DNA from: Aquisphaera insulae
GTDB lineage: Bacteria > Planctomycetota > Planctomycetia > Isosphaerales > Isosphaeraceae
NCBI RefSeq assembly: GCF_011064615.1
Contig: NZ_JAALJH010000068.1
Coordinates: forward strand, 1-49,605
Direction of reading: 5' to 3'
Length of the DNA: 49,605 nucleotides
Shown: positions 15,872-24,684 of the stretch, in pieces
How the letters are laid out: every line of letters begins with the position of its first letter
Numbering within the stretch: the first letter of the stretch is position 1
Position numbers and translations under genes: made by a program
The notes under the pieces: generated by a model
Databases searched by the model: none
The model's input: the letters and a program-made list of their open reading frames with translations, nothing else
What the model was told of the DNA's origin: nothing

Positions 15872-17500
15872 TCACCTGCCCTTGTTGAGCTGGTCGTAGT
15901 AGGCGCGAATGTGCTTCTCGACGTTGCGCGGAATCTTCTGATTGGAGAGGGCATCGGCGGCGTTGGCGGTGGCGGCATCGGTCTCACCCTGGATCTCGAT
16001 GACGCTATGGCCCTTGACGGTCTTGCTCGGCTGGGAAAGGCCCTGGAGCACGGCCTTGCCCTTCTGGATCTGCTGCTGGACCTTGGTCGTGTAGGTTGAC
16101 GTCTCGTCCTGGGCTTCCGGCCTGTCTCCGGCACCGCGGCCCCGGGCCAGGCCGTTGCCCATGCCGCGGCGATTGCTGTCCATGCCGGGCATGCCGCTGT
16201 CGTTCTGGCCGAGCTGGTTCATCCCCTGACCGTCCATGCCGTCCTTGGCGTCCTGGATGTCCGCCATCGTGCTCTCGAGCGACTGCATCTCCTCGAGCTG
16301 CTTCGCCATGCTCTCGAGCTGCTGCTGGCTCATCCCCAGGGATTCGGCGGCCTGCTTCATGTCCCCTTTCTTGAGGGCCTCCTGCGCCTTGCCCAGCTTC
16401 GAGGCGAGCTGCGAAAGCTGCTGGAGGCCCTTCGCCTGCTCCTTGAGCTTCTCCATCTCGCGCTCGTGCTGCTCCTTGCTCAGGCCGCCGTTCTTGAGGG
16501 CCTCGTCGAGCTGCTTCTTGCGGGCCTCCATGTTGGCGGCGTCCTTGAGCTTCCTGGCCATCTCGCCGAGCTGCTGCTCCAGGGCCTTCTTCTCGGCCTG
16601 GGACATCTCCCCCTTCTGGAGCTTCTCCTGGAGCTGCTTGATTTGCTCCTCGGCCTTCTTGAAGTCCCCCCTGGCCAGGTCCTTGGCGAGCTGGTCGGCC
16701 GGGCCGTTCTCGGCCATCTCCTTGAGCTGCTGGAGCTGTCGGTTCACCTGGTCGGGGCTGCCGAGCTGCTTCTGCCGCTCCTTGAGGGCGTCGGTCAGCT
16801 TGTTCATGGCGACCAGCATCTTGTCCTTCTGGGCGGGGGGGGCCTTGGCGATGTCCTCGGCGTTCTTCTGGATCTGGGCGAGGAGCTTGTCGGCTTCGGG
16901 GAACTTCTCTTTGTCGATCGCCTGCCGCTGGCTGGAGATCTTCTTGGTGAGGGCTTCGGTCTTCTTCGCCAGCGCCTTGCTCTCGATCTGCGTCTCCGAC
17001 TTGGCGACCGCGGTCCGCTCCACCCAGGTGGGGAGGAAGAGGACGGCGACCGCCAGCGTCGCCGGGATCAAGACGACCCAGGCCCGGCGAGGGATCCGCG
17101 GGCCGAACTGCGATGTCACGTCGAGGGCCGAGAGCCTTCGCCGGGCATCGGCCATCAAGGCGCGGCCGGCAGGCGTATCTCGGAGCTCGGCCGGCAACGT
17201 CATCGCCGTGCTCAGCCGTTCATTGAGCTGGAACACATGGTCGATCGCCACCGCGGCGTCGAGGCGGTTTGGGCCGGTGAACACCGCCACCAGGGCCGCG
17301 ATGAAGAGCCCGACCCCGGAGGCGACGACGAATGGCATCCACTCGGGCCCGGGGATCGCGCGGTTGAACAGCTTGCTCGCCGCCAGGACGACCACGACCA
17401 AGACCAGGGCCGCGGTCAGGGTCCAGACGAAGCTCGCCAGGAACCGCTGCAGGCGGAGCCGCCGAAAGACCTGCGCCACCGGCTTTTCCAGCTCGCGCAT
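15872..17500 (-). CDS. Three-helix membrane protein with a long coiled coil (DUF4175-like)
   Basis: The 542-residue protein has two N-terminal transmembrane helices (about 24-42 and 56-75), a short soluble loop with LNERLSTAMTLPAELRDTPA, a third helix (about 140-158), then a long Lys/Glu/Gln-rich coiled coil from about 165 to 420. Within it, short KLxxxxEALKKGDxKQAAESL units recur. A Gly/Met-rich linker (about 430-470) and a small C-terminal domain follow. The layout recalls DUF4175-type proteins, whose role is unknown. A TTG 15 bp upstream would add five residues; I prefer the ATG at 17500 because GGAGGTG is 5-6 nt before it. It is divergent from the sigma factor gene and convergent with the DAC-like gene. 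Confidence 0.78.
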   Translation of the reverse strand: MRELEKPVAQVFRRLRLQRFLASFVWTLTAALVLVVVVLAASKLFNRAIPGPEWMPFVVASGVGLFIAALVAVFTGPNRLDAAVAIDHVFQLNERLSTAMTLPAELRDTPAGRALMADARRRLSALDVTSQFGPRIPRRAWVVLIPATLAVAVLFLPTWVERTAVAKSETQIESKALAKKTEALTKKISSQRQAIDKEKFPEADKLLAQIQKNAEDIAKAPPAQKDKMLVAMNKLTDALKERQKQLGSPDQVNRQLQQLKEMAENGPADQLAKDLARGDFKKAEEQIKQLQEKLQKGEMSQAEKKALEQQLGEMARKLKDAANMEARKKQLDEALKNGGLSKEQHEREMEKLKEQAKGLQQLSQLASKLGKAQEALKKGDMKQAAESLGMSQQQLESMAKQLEEMQSLESTMADIQDAKDGMDGQGMNQLGQNDSGMPGMDSNRRGMGNGLARGRGAGDRPEAQDETSTYTTKVQQQIQKGKAVLQGLSQPSKTVKGHSVIEIQGETDAATANAADALSNQKIPRNVEKHIRAYYDQLNKGR

Positions 17501-17724
17501 CGTGTTCACCTCCAAGCCATGACGCTCCAGACCGCAAGAGAGGCTCCGACGAACGTCGTAAGGGAAGTCTATCGGCCGAGGCGAGGCAATTCAAGGTTCG
17601 TCGCGACGGCGACCGGGGCGGGCGGGACGGCGACCCGACAATTTTCCCAACTTTCCCGGATTGGTCGCCGGGTAGGTCGCACTAAGCTGGGTAGAGCTGT
17701 TGACCAGGGAGAGGGCAAGCGAAC

Positions 17725-19854
17725 ATGGCCGGGCTCGAACGTTCGGAACTCCTGACCCAGATCCATCGCCTCTACCGGGACGGCACGTCGGCCTTCGAGA
17801 GCGACGGCCAGTTGCTGGACCGCTACCTGACGATGGGGGACGAATCCGCGTTCGAGACGATCGTCGACCGGCACGGGCCGCTCGTGCTCTCGCTCTGCCG
17901 GCGGTTCCTCAGGGACCGCTGCGACGTCGAGGACGCGTTTCAGGCCACTTTCCTGATCCTGGCCCGCAAGGCGTCGTCGATTCGGAACCGCCCGGCGCTT
18001 TCGAGCTGGCTCTACGGTGTGGCCTGCAAGGTCGCGATCCGGGCCCGGGGCGAGATGTTCCGCCGTCGCGAGCGGGAGGCGACGGGCCTGGACGTGGATC
18101 CGGTCGCGAGCTCGCGGCCGGATGCCGACGACCTCGGACCGGCGATCGACGAGGAGCTGAGCCGATTGCCGGAGAAGTTCCGCGCCCCGATCGTCCTCTG
18201 CTATCTCAAGGAACAGACCCATGACCAGGCGGCGGCCGAGCTGCGCTGGCCGGTGGGGACGGTCCGCAGCCGGCTCGCCCGCGGCCGGTCGCTGCTTCGG
18301 GACCGGCTGATCCGCCGCGGCTGCTCGCCCGTGGCGAGCCTGATCGGCCTGGCCCCGGGCGGGCTGCTCGGTCGATTCACGATCCCGGTTCCCGCCCCCC
18401 TGATCGCGTCGACGGTGGCGGCGGCCGCACGATTCGCCGCCGCGGCGGGTTCGTCGGCGCGGCCGTTTCTGTTTTCTTTCCTGACCTCGACGTCGACCCC
18501 AACCGGGTCGGCCACGACCCTTGCCCAGGGAGTCCTCGCGACGATGACGTTCACACCGATCAAGCTGGTCGCCGCCGGCCTTACCGCCGGCGTGCTCGTG
18601 GGGGGCCTCGGGACCGGGGCCTACACACTTCGCCCGGCCGCGGCCGGGCAGCAGAAGGCTGGGGCGCCCGTGCCGATCCCGAGGCCCGAGCCGGAGAAGG
18701 CTGACTCGGTCAGGCCCGAGGAGACGCTTCCACCTCCCACAATACTGCCACAGTCCGAGCCGCTCACGCCCCGCAGCGATCCCCGTCCCCAGATGCCGCC
18801 GCAGGCCAATGCGCCGACACCGCGGAGCGATCCCCGTTTCGTGGTGAATGATCCCGGAATCGACGCGCGTCTGACCGCACTCGAGCGGAAGCTCGACCTG
18901 CTGCTCGAGCGGCTTCCACGGCCGGATGCACCGCCGCTGAACGAAGTCCCTGCACTCAGGGGAAACAGGCCGATCACCTCGCCTCAGCCTCTGGAAGGTC
19001 CCGCGGCGGACAACGAGCCAGCTCTTTCGCGGATTGCACCCGACGTGCCGGAACTGGAAGAGAGGCTTCCCAGGGCTCAACGTTCCGATCCTTCGCTTAG
19101 TACCGTGCGGTTGCCGAATCCAGAATCACCCGCCCAGGTCCAAGGGGGGGCGAGGCAGCCCACGCGAGTCCGCGCTCCTTCCATGGTTGAAGAGTCCCCG
19201 AGTAACTTGGCGCCGAGCATGGAGCCGCAGGCAGCGAGCCGGTCGCCATTCGAGCAGGACGCACCGGCCAGTATGAGACCAGCCGGGACCGTTCAGAGTG
19301 ATCGGGACACGTGGCCTCGCACATCTCCATCAACGTCGTTCCGCGAGATCGAGGCGGCGATCCGAAACGGCCTCGCCGAGATCCACCGATGCAAGCAACT
19401 CTATTTACAAGGAAGCATCTCGGCGAAGGAATGCGAGGCACCGGCGGAGCAGGTTCAGATCCTGCTCGGTCGCCTTCGCGGTATCCAGGAGGAGCTCGGC
19501 GAGCAGGCGGAGCAGCAGGGAATTGAGATCCGGCGTGCTCAATCTGAGCTTGATCTGGTCAGGGCGGAGCAGAAAGCCGCAGAAGCGCCCGTTTCCAAGA
19601 ATCAAAGACTGCTCAAGCTCAACGGGCCAGGGATGGTGAGCACGGAGGACGCCGCCAGGGCCGAATCCGAGCTGGCCGCCGCGACGGCTCGCGTGGAGAT
19701 CCGTCAGGCGTCCCTGGCCGCGGCTCAGCTTCGATCCAAACAGATCGGCGCTCGCGTCGACGCCGTGCGAGCCATCCTCAATTCGGCAGAGAAGCAGTTG
19801 AATGAGGCGCCGGGGATGCCCCGTGCGACTCCCGGTGACCGTCCGACTCGTTGA
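17725..19854 (+). CDS. ECF sigma factor fused to a membrane anchor and extracytoplasmic coiled coil
   Basis: The 709-residue protein starts with an ECF sigma module. Region 2 is about 40-105 (ESAFETIVDRHGPLVLSLCR, DVEDAFQATFLILARKASSI) and region 4 about 145-195 (LPEKFRAPIVLCYLKEQTHD, then VGTVRSRLARGRSLLRDRL). A hydrophobic helix at about 279-298 (IKLVAAGLTAGVLVGGLGTG) should cross the membrane. The rest is outside: a Pro-rich stretch with two PRSDPR units, a long disordered region, and a C-terminal coiled coil from about 530 to 700 (AAIRNGLAEIHRCKQLYLQG, VRAEQKAAEAPVSK). Such one-protein sigma/sensor fusions are known in planctomycetes. It may sense the envelope without a separate anti-sigma factor, by inference. 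No break in frame is seen. Confidence 0.9.
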   Translation: MAGLERSELLTQIHRLYRDGTSAFESDGQLLDRYLTMGDESAFETIVDRHGPLVLSLCRRFLRDRCDVEDAFQATFLILARKASSIRNRPALSSWLYGVACKVAIRARGEMFRRREREATGLDVDPVASSRPDADDLGPAIDEELSRLPEKFRAPIVLCYLKEQTHDQAAAELRWPVGTVRSRLARGRSLLRDRLIRRGCSPVASLIGLAPGGLLGRFTIPVPAPLIASTVAAAARFAAAAGSSARPFLFSFLTSTSTPTGSATTLAQGVLATMTFTPIKLVAAGLTAGVLVGGLGTGAYTLRPAAAGQQKAGAPVPIPRPEPEKADSVRPEETLPPPTILPQSEPLTPRSDPRPQMPPQANAPTPRSDPRFVVNDPGIDARLTALERKLDLLLERLPRPDAPPLNEVPALRGNRPITSPQPLEGPAADNEPALSRIAPDVPELEERLPRAQRSDPSLSTVRLPNPESPAQVQGGARQPTRVRAPSMVEESPSNLAPSMEPQAASRSPFEQDAPASMRPAGTVQSDRDTWPRTSPSTSFREIEAAIRNGLAEIHRCKQLYLQGSISAKECEAPAEQVQILLGRLRGIQEELGEQAEQQGIEIRRAQSELDLVRAEQKAAEAPVSKNQRLLKLNGPGMVSTEDAARAESELAAATARVEIRQASLAAAQLRSKQIGARVDAVRAILNSAEKQLNEAPGMPRATPGDRPTR

Positions 19855-19888
19855 GTCCGGGCTGTCTCCACGACGCTGGCCCGCTCGC

Positions 19889-20437
19889 TCACCTGACCAT
19901 CCGGCTGATCTCCTTGAACTCCGGCCGATCGGCCGTCTCCAGCCACTCGAAGAGGACGGCCTCGGTGGTGGAGACGGTCGCCCCGGCATGCTCGAGGCGG
20001 CGGAGGCAGAATTCCCAGTCGAGCCGACGCCGCGAGCCGACGGCGTCGGCCGGGACCTGGACGCGGAAGCCGCCGTCGAGGAGCTCGAGGGCGGTCTGTG
20101 CGACGCAGACGTGGGCCTCGACGCCCGCCAGCGTGACGTGCTGGATTTCCCGTGTCCGGAGCTGATCCATAAACCGCGGCACGGCGCAGCAATGGAATGT
20201 CAGCTTCGCCGGACGATCGGCGATGAGTGCGGCCAGCGACGGCACGGTCGGGCCCAGCCCCTTGGGGTACTGCTCGGTTGCCCAGATCGGCACGCCGAGG
20301 AGGCCGGCGCCGCGGACGAGTCGCTCGACCTGCCCGATCAGGGCGTCTCGCTCCGGCATCGCGGCCAGGAGCTTCTCCTGCATATCGACCACGAGGAGAC
20401 CTCCGTGCCGGGCGGTCAGGCGTTCGGTGGATCGCAT
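19889..20437 (-). CDS. Isochorismatase-family cysteine hydrolase
   Basis: The 182-residue protein has the family's catalytic triad. Asp is in LLVVDMQ (D18), Lys in RPAKLTF (K78), and Cys in GVEAHVCV (C111), with the Val-Glu cis-peptide segment before it. Members hydrolyse amides or vinyl ethers (nicotinamidase, YcaC-like proteins); the exact substrate is not evident here. The frame is open far upstream, but the ATG at 20437 begins the fold directly. Upstream is a divergent 219-bp gap shared with the PAS-GAF-receiver gene. It converges with the sigma factor gene over a 34-bp gap. Probably cytoplasmic and monocistronic. Confidence 0.87.
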   Translation of the reverse strand: MRSTERLTARHGGLLVVDMQEKLLAAMPERDALIGQVERLVRGAGLLGVPIWATEQYPKGLGPTVPSLAALIADRPAKLTFHCCAVPRFMDQLRTREIQHVTLAGVEAHVCVAQTALELLDGGFRVQVPADAVGSRRRLDWEFCLRRLEHAGATVSTTEAVLFEWLETADRPEFKEISRMVR

Positions 20438-20540
20438 GGCGGGAACCTCGGTTGGCGAGTCGATCGATTCGGTCACCCCGAGCCTAATTCCGCCGGCGGC
20501 CCCGTTCAATCCGTAGCCGACTCGCCCGAACTGCCGCTCC

Positions 20541-20569
20541 TTGCCCCGCCCTCGCACGGGCGTTAGGAT
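20541..20569 (+). promoter_or_regulatory. Candidate promoter of the PAS-GAF-receiver gene
   Basis: TTGCCC (20541-20546) and TAGGAT (20564-20569) are separated by 17 nt, giving a start near 20576 and an 80-nt leader to the GTG at 20657. The -35 box is identical to the one proposed at 13050. Confidence 0.4.
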
Positions 20570-20656
20570 ACTGGCCACGTGCGAATCAGGGCCCCCGCGG
20601 CTCGGGGGGAGTGAAAGGGCGAGGGCGAAGGCCCCGGCCCGTCGAAGGGACCCGAA

Positions 20657-22384
20657 GTGGCCGATAAGCCTCGACTCCTGGTCATCGATCGGGACGCATC
20701 GCCGGATGAATCCACGGTCGCCGCACTTGGCGAAGCCTTCGAGGTCGTCACGACGCAGTCCATCTCGCGGGCCCTCGGCCTGCTCCGCGAGTCCACGTTC
20801 GCCGGCGTCTACGTCGATGCCGCGCAGCTCGCCGCCGTCCGCTGGGTCGGCATGATCCTCCAGGCGGAGGAGATCCTCGACGCCATCTCCGACGGGGTCG
20901 CGGTGGTGGATGCCGACCTGAGGATCACCTGGGCCAATCCCGAGTTCCTGCAACTGGTCGAGCCCGGTGCCGACGTGATCGGCACGCGGTTCTTCCAGGC
21001 GCTCCCGGATTCCGAAATCCTCGGCCCGGACCCTAGCCCCTTCACCAGCGCGGTGGGCTCGCGAGAGCCCGCCAGCACCGGCCTGAAGATCGGCGGCGGT
21101 CGATATTTCCGGATCACCGTCACGCCCGTCTTCGACGCCGCCGGCTCGCTCTCCCACCTGATCGTCCTGACCCGCGAGATCACCGACGAGACCCAGCAGC
21201 AGCTCAAGGTCAACGCCATCGCCAAGGCCGGCGACGAGCTCGCCGACCTGACCCCCGAAGAGCTCGCCCAGATGAGCGCGGAGGAGCGGACCGACCTCCT
21301 CAAGTTCAACATCGCCCGCCACATGAAGGACCTGATGGGCCTCGACTTCCTCGAGATCCGGCTCCTCGACCGCAAGACGGGCGAACTGCTTCCCCTCCTG
21401 AGCGAGGGGATGTCCCCCACCGCCGCCAACCGGGAGTTGCTGGCGCGCAAGGAAGGCCACGGCGTGACCGGCCTGGTCGCCGCGACCGGCCAGAGCTACG
21501 TCTGCCCGGACACGACCAAGGATCCGATCTACATCGAGGGGGCGGCCAACGCGCGGAGCTCCCTGACCGTGCCGCTGGTCTACCACGGCAACGTGGTCGG
21601 CACGCTCAACGTGGAGAGCCCGCAACCGAACAACTTCGACGATCGCGATCGCCAGTTCCTGGAAATCTACGGCCGGAACATCGCGGCCGCGCTCAATACC
21701 CTGGAGCTCCTCCAGGCCGAGAAGCAGAGCGCGGCCTCGGCCTCCGTCCAGGCGATCAGCATGGAGGTCGCGCTGCCGCTCGACGACATCATCAGCGACG
21801 CGACCACGGTCCTGGACCGGTACGCCGGCCATGACGAGGACATCATCGCCCGCCTCCGTCATCTGCTCTACCGGGCCAGGGAGATCCGGGGCCTCATCAC
21901 CAAGGTCGGATCGGCGATCGCCCCCGCGACCGCCCGCAAGGCGACCGCCGCGGCCTCGCGCCTGGGAGATCGGAGGATCCTCGTCGTGGACGCGGACGAG
22001 GCGATCCGCCGCTCCGCCCACCACCTGCTCGGCGAGGAAGGGGCCGAGGTGGAGACGGCCCGCGACGGCCACGAGGCGATCGCCATGACCCGCCAGGCCC
22101 CCTACGCGGCCATCCTCGTCGACATCCGGCTGCCGGACATGGACGGCTACGAGATCTACCACCGCCTCCGCGAGATCCATCCCGAGACCCCCGTCATCCT
22201 CATGACGGGCTTCGGCTACGACCCCACCCACTCGATCGTCAAGGCCCGCCAGGAAGGGCTCCAGACCATCCTCTACAAGCCCTTCCGCGCCAACCGGCTG
22301 ATGGAGGCCGTGGAGCAGGCGCTACGCTCGGGAATCCAGGCATCCGGCGAGCCGCCCGCCGCGGGCCGATCGACTCAGACGTAA
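20657..22384 (+). CDS. Signalling protein: truncated receiver, PAS, GAF, receiver; no kinase
   Basis: The 575-residue cytoplasmic protein has an N-terminal half receiver domain (1-65, with D11 and D54 but no Lys strand). A PAS domain follows (about 70-180, AEEILDAISDGVAVVDADLR), then a GAF domain (about 215-350, with GVTGLVAATGQSYVCPDTTK and SSLTVPLVYHGNVVGTLNVE). A helical stretch (355-415) sits where a histidine-kinase dimerisation helix would be, but lacks the phospho-acceptor His. A complete receiver ends the protein (438-556), with phospho-Asp D489 in LVDIRLPDMDG, T517 and K541 in YKPF. There is no ATP-binding domain, so it must receive phosphate from another kinase. Start is GTG at 20657. 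It overlaps the convergent VWA gene by 10 bp. Confidence 0.87.
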   Translation: MADKPRLLVIDRDASPDESTVAALGEAFEVVTTQSISRALGLLRESTFAGVYVDAAQLAAVRWVGMILQAEEILDAISDGVAVVDADLRITWANPEFLQLVEPGADVIGTRFFQALPDSEILGPDPSPFTSAVGSREPASTGLKIGGGRYFRITVTPVFDAAGSLSHLIVLTREITDETQQQLKVNAIAKAGDELADLTPEELAQMSAEERTDLLKFNIARHMKDLMGLDFLEIRLLDRKTGELLPLLSEGMSPTAANRELLARKEGHGVTGLVAATGQSYVCPDTTKDPIYIEGAANARSSLTVPLVYHGNVVGTLNVESPQPNNFDDRDRQFLEIYGRNIAAALNTLELLQAEKQSAASASVQAISMEVALPLDDIISDATTVLDRYAGHDEDIIARLRHLLYRAREIRGLITKVGSAIAPATARKATAAASRLGDRRILVVDADEAIRRSAHHLLGEEGAEVETARDGHEAIAMTRQAPYAAILVDIRLPDMDGYEIYHRLREIHPETPVILMTGFGYDPTHSIVKARQEGLQTILYKPFRANRLMEAVEQALRSGIQASGEPPAAGRSTQT

Positions 22385-24507
22385 ACACGTCGGTTGTAGA
22401 TGTACCACTCCAGCAGCAGCACCGCGAGCATCACCAGGGCGAACGTCTTCCACCAGTCCTGCTTCCGCGCCTCGACCTGCCTGGTGGTCTCGACGGGATT
22501 GTAGCCGATCTTGATCCGGTACTTCTCCGCCTGGGCCTCGGGCGTCCCGTCGGGGACGAGGCCCCGGGTCGCGAGGTCGCTCTCGCGGGGATCGAAGAGG
22601 TTGACCGCGAACGGGAGGAGGCCGTCGGGCTGCCAGCGGGCGTGATACAGGCCCGTGCGATCGGCCTTGTTGTAGACGTAGGTCCCCTGGGGGGACCTCG
22701 ACAGGCGCTCGGTGGACTTGCCGTCGGCGGAGGTCACCGTGATCTCCTTCCCCGGCGCCTCGGCCCGGAGGGGGATCGGCCGGCCCGGCGAGCGGGACGG
22801 CTCGCCGGCGACGTCGCGGGTGTTGCCCAGCCCCTGGACGCCATTCAGGAGGAACATCGGGAAGCTGATGTTCCGGAACCAGGTCGTATTCGGCTTGCCG
22901 GCGTCGAGGAGCGGGAAGAGCACGACGGTGTCGGTGTACCCCTCGCGCGGGACCGTGAAGGCCAGCGGGCCCTTGTTGCTCTCGATCAGGGTCGTCGAGC
23001 CGGGAGGGGGATCGACGAGGCTCGCCTTCGCCACGAAGACGAGCCCGAGGTCCCGGACGTACTGCATCAGCGGATGGCCGATGTTCCAGTCGAGGATCAC
23101 GGGCTGCTCGACGGCCCGGGGCTTGTCGTAGGCGGCGCCCGGCGGCAGCGAGCCGAAGTAGAGCGCGTTCGCCTCGGGGGGGGCGTCGGGGCGGAATCCG
23201 TCGTAGATGACCATGTCGAATCGGCCGCCGCGAAGCTCGCGGCGGAGCGAATCGCCGCGGGCTTCCTCGGGCGACGCGATCCGGATGTCCGCCATCGCCT
23301 GGGCCGTCGGGGTGGTGAAGGCGTCCAGGAGGTAGCGGTTCCCCTCCGTGACGACCAGGACCTGGGCCTTGCGGGCGTTGCCCACGATCGCGAAGGCCCG
23401 GTTGTCCACGTCGAGGGCGTCCTTGACCGGGAGGCTCACCTCGAACTCGGCGAGGCCCGGGTCGGGGATGTCGAACTTGAACGCCTGGTCGCTGCCGGCC
23501 GGGATCTTCAGGGCCACGGCGTCGACCAGGTCCCCCTCCGCGCCCGGACGATCGGCGGAATGGCGGATGAGCCGGGCCTCGGTCTCGACGTCCACTTCGC
23601 GATGGTTGTGGATCCGGCCGAAGAGCTGGAAGACGTCCGGCCGTTCCTCGTTGGTCCCGGCCTGGAGGGCGACGATCGCCACGTTGTCGGAGGGATGGCT
23701 CGCCTTCGGCTTCTCCGGCTCCGCGGCCTCGGGCGTCGCGGGCGCCGGAGCATGGGGAGGCGGCGGCGGGCCGATGATCACGAGCTCGGGCTCGAGGTTC
23801 CCCAGGCTGAAGCCCTCGACGTCGGGGAACCCGCCGTCGGTGTAGATGAAGAGCTTCGGCGTCGCCGGCGCCATCGTGGCCACGACGCCCTCGCCGATCT
23901 GCTTCGAGGGATTGGCGAGCCCGGCGGCGACCTGGAGGGCCTCGCGGAGCGACGTCGTGGATTGCGTCGGTGCGATCGAGTCGATCCGATTCAGGAGCGC
24001 CCGCTTGTCTCCGGTGTAGAGCGAGACGACGCGGGCCGTCTCCGCGAACGAGATCACCATGGCAAGGTCGTCGCCCCCCATGGCGTTCACGACGTCGCGT
24101 GCCTTCGCCTTGGCGGCGTCGAGCCGGCTGGGAGGGGTGTCGGTCGCGGCCATGCTGGCCGAGTTGTCGATCATCAGGACGAATCGCTGGCTCTGGCCGC
24201 CGCTCCCCCACGTCCGCAGGCCGACCAGCGCGAGCATCGCCAGCGCCACGGCCAGGAGCTGGAGGAAGAGGAGAAGATTGCGGCGGAGCCGCTGGAAGAG
24301 GCTGTTGACGTGGAGGTCTTCCAGGCTCTTCCTCCAGAGGAGCGTGCTCGGCACGACGACCGGCCGCCGGCGGAGCTTGAGGAAATAGAGGGCGATGATC
24401 CCCACCGGGACGCCCGCCAGGACGAACCACCGGGCAAGGCCCAGCGGCGAGGTCAGCTCCATGGCCCCGCCCAGCGACCCGAATCGATTGAGGGCGTCCC
24501 CGAACAT
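22375..24507 (-). CDS. BatA-like VWA-domain membrane protein
   Basis: The 710-residue protein matches the aerotolerance (Bat) family layout. Two N-terminal helices (about 27-43 and 78-97) flank the VPSTLLWRKSLEDL segment typical of the BatA N-terminal domain. A VWA domain follows with the metal-site motif DNSAS at 114-118. The long middle region (about 260-680) has beta-rich segments and a glutamine-amidotransferase-like part around MVIYDGFRPDAPPEANALYF. One C-terminal helix (TFALVMLAVLLLEWYIYN) ends the protein. It is the last gene of the MoxR operon, 39 bp after the microprotein gene, with GGGAGA 7 nt before the ATG. Bat proteins probably act with the MoxR ATPase on envelope protein complexes; the exact job is unproven. 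Confidence 0.85.
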   Translation of the reverse strand: MFGDALNRFGSLGGAMELTSPLGLARWFVLAGVPVGIIALYFLKLRRRPVVVPSTLLWRKSLEDLHVNSLFQRLRRNLLLFLQLLAVALAMLALVGLRTWGSGGQSQRFVLMIDNSASMAATDTPPSRLDAAKAKARDVVNAMGGDDLAMVISFAETARVVSLYTGDKRALLNRIDSIAPTQSTTSLREALQVAAGLANPSKQIGEGVVATMAPATPKLFIYTDGGFPDVEGFSLGNLEPELVIIGPPPPPHAPAPATPEAAEPEKPKASHPSDNVAIVALQAGTNEERPDVFQLFGRIHNHREVDVETEARLIRHSADRPGAEGDLVDAVALKIPAGSDQAFKFDIPDPGLAEFEVSLPVKDALDVDNRAFAIVGNARKAQVLVVTEGNRYLLDAFTTPTAQAMADIRIASPEEARGDSLRRELRGGRFDMVIYDGFRPDAPPEANALYFGSLPPGAAYDKPRAVEQPVILDWNIGHPLMQYVRDLGLVFVAKASLVDPPPGSTTLIESNKGPLAFTVPREGYTDTVVLFPLLDAGKPNTTWFRNISFPMFLLNGVQGLGNTRDVAGEPSRSPGRPIPLRAEAPGKEITVTSADGKSTERLSRSPQGTYVYNKADRTGLYHARWQPDGLLPFAVNLFDPRESDLATRGLVPDGTPEAQAEKYRIKIGYNPVETTRQVEARKQDWWKTFALVMLAVLLLEWYIYNRRVYV

Positions 24508-24546
24508 GCCGCGTCTCCCAGGCCGCGCCTCGGCGCGGAGCCCGCC

Positions 24547-24684
24547 TCAGAGGTCGTTCTCACGCCCGAACTCGCCGCCCCGCTCGCCCTTCCGCCGCGC
24601 GACCATCATGAACAGGATGTACGCCACGACCACGCTCGCGACGCCGAAGAAGATCCAGGGACTCGTGACCGACCAGCCGCTCAT
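24547..24684 (-). CDS. 45-residue single-pass membrane microprotein
   Basis: The start codon overlaps the stop of the DUF58 gene (ATGA on the minus strand, 24684-24681), so translation is probably coupled. The 45 residues hold one transmembrane helix (about 10-28, WIFFGVASVVVAYILFMMVA) followed by a basic then acidic tail (RRKGERGG, ending GRENDL). The position between DUF58 and BatA-like genes, the coupling, and the clean helix with positive-inside charge argue that it is real. It may be a small subunit or regulator of the VWA membrane complex. No family is recognised. Confidence 0.7.
   Translation of the reverse strand: MSGWSVTSPWIFFGVASVVVAYILFMMVARRKGERGGEFGRENDL

Noticed and set aside
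19889..22231. 780-codon minus-strand frame through the PAS-GAF-receiver gene
   Set aside because: Only its last 182 codons (isochorismatase) look real; the rest is the antisense shadow of a well-supported plus-strand gene.
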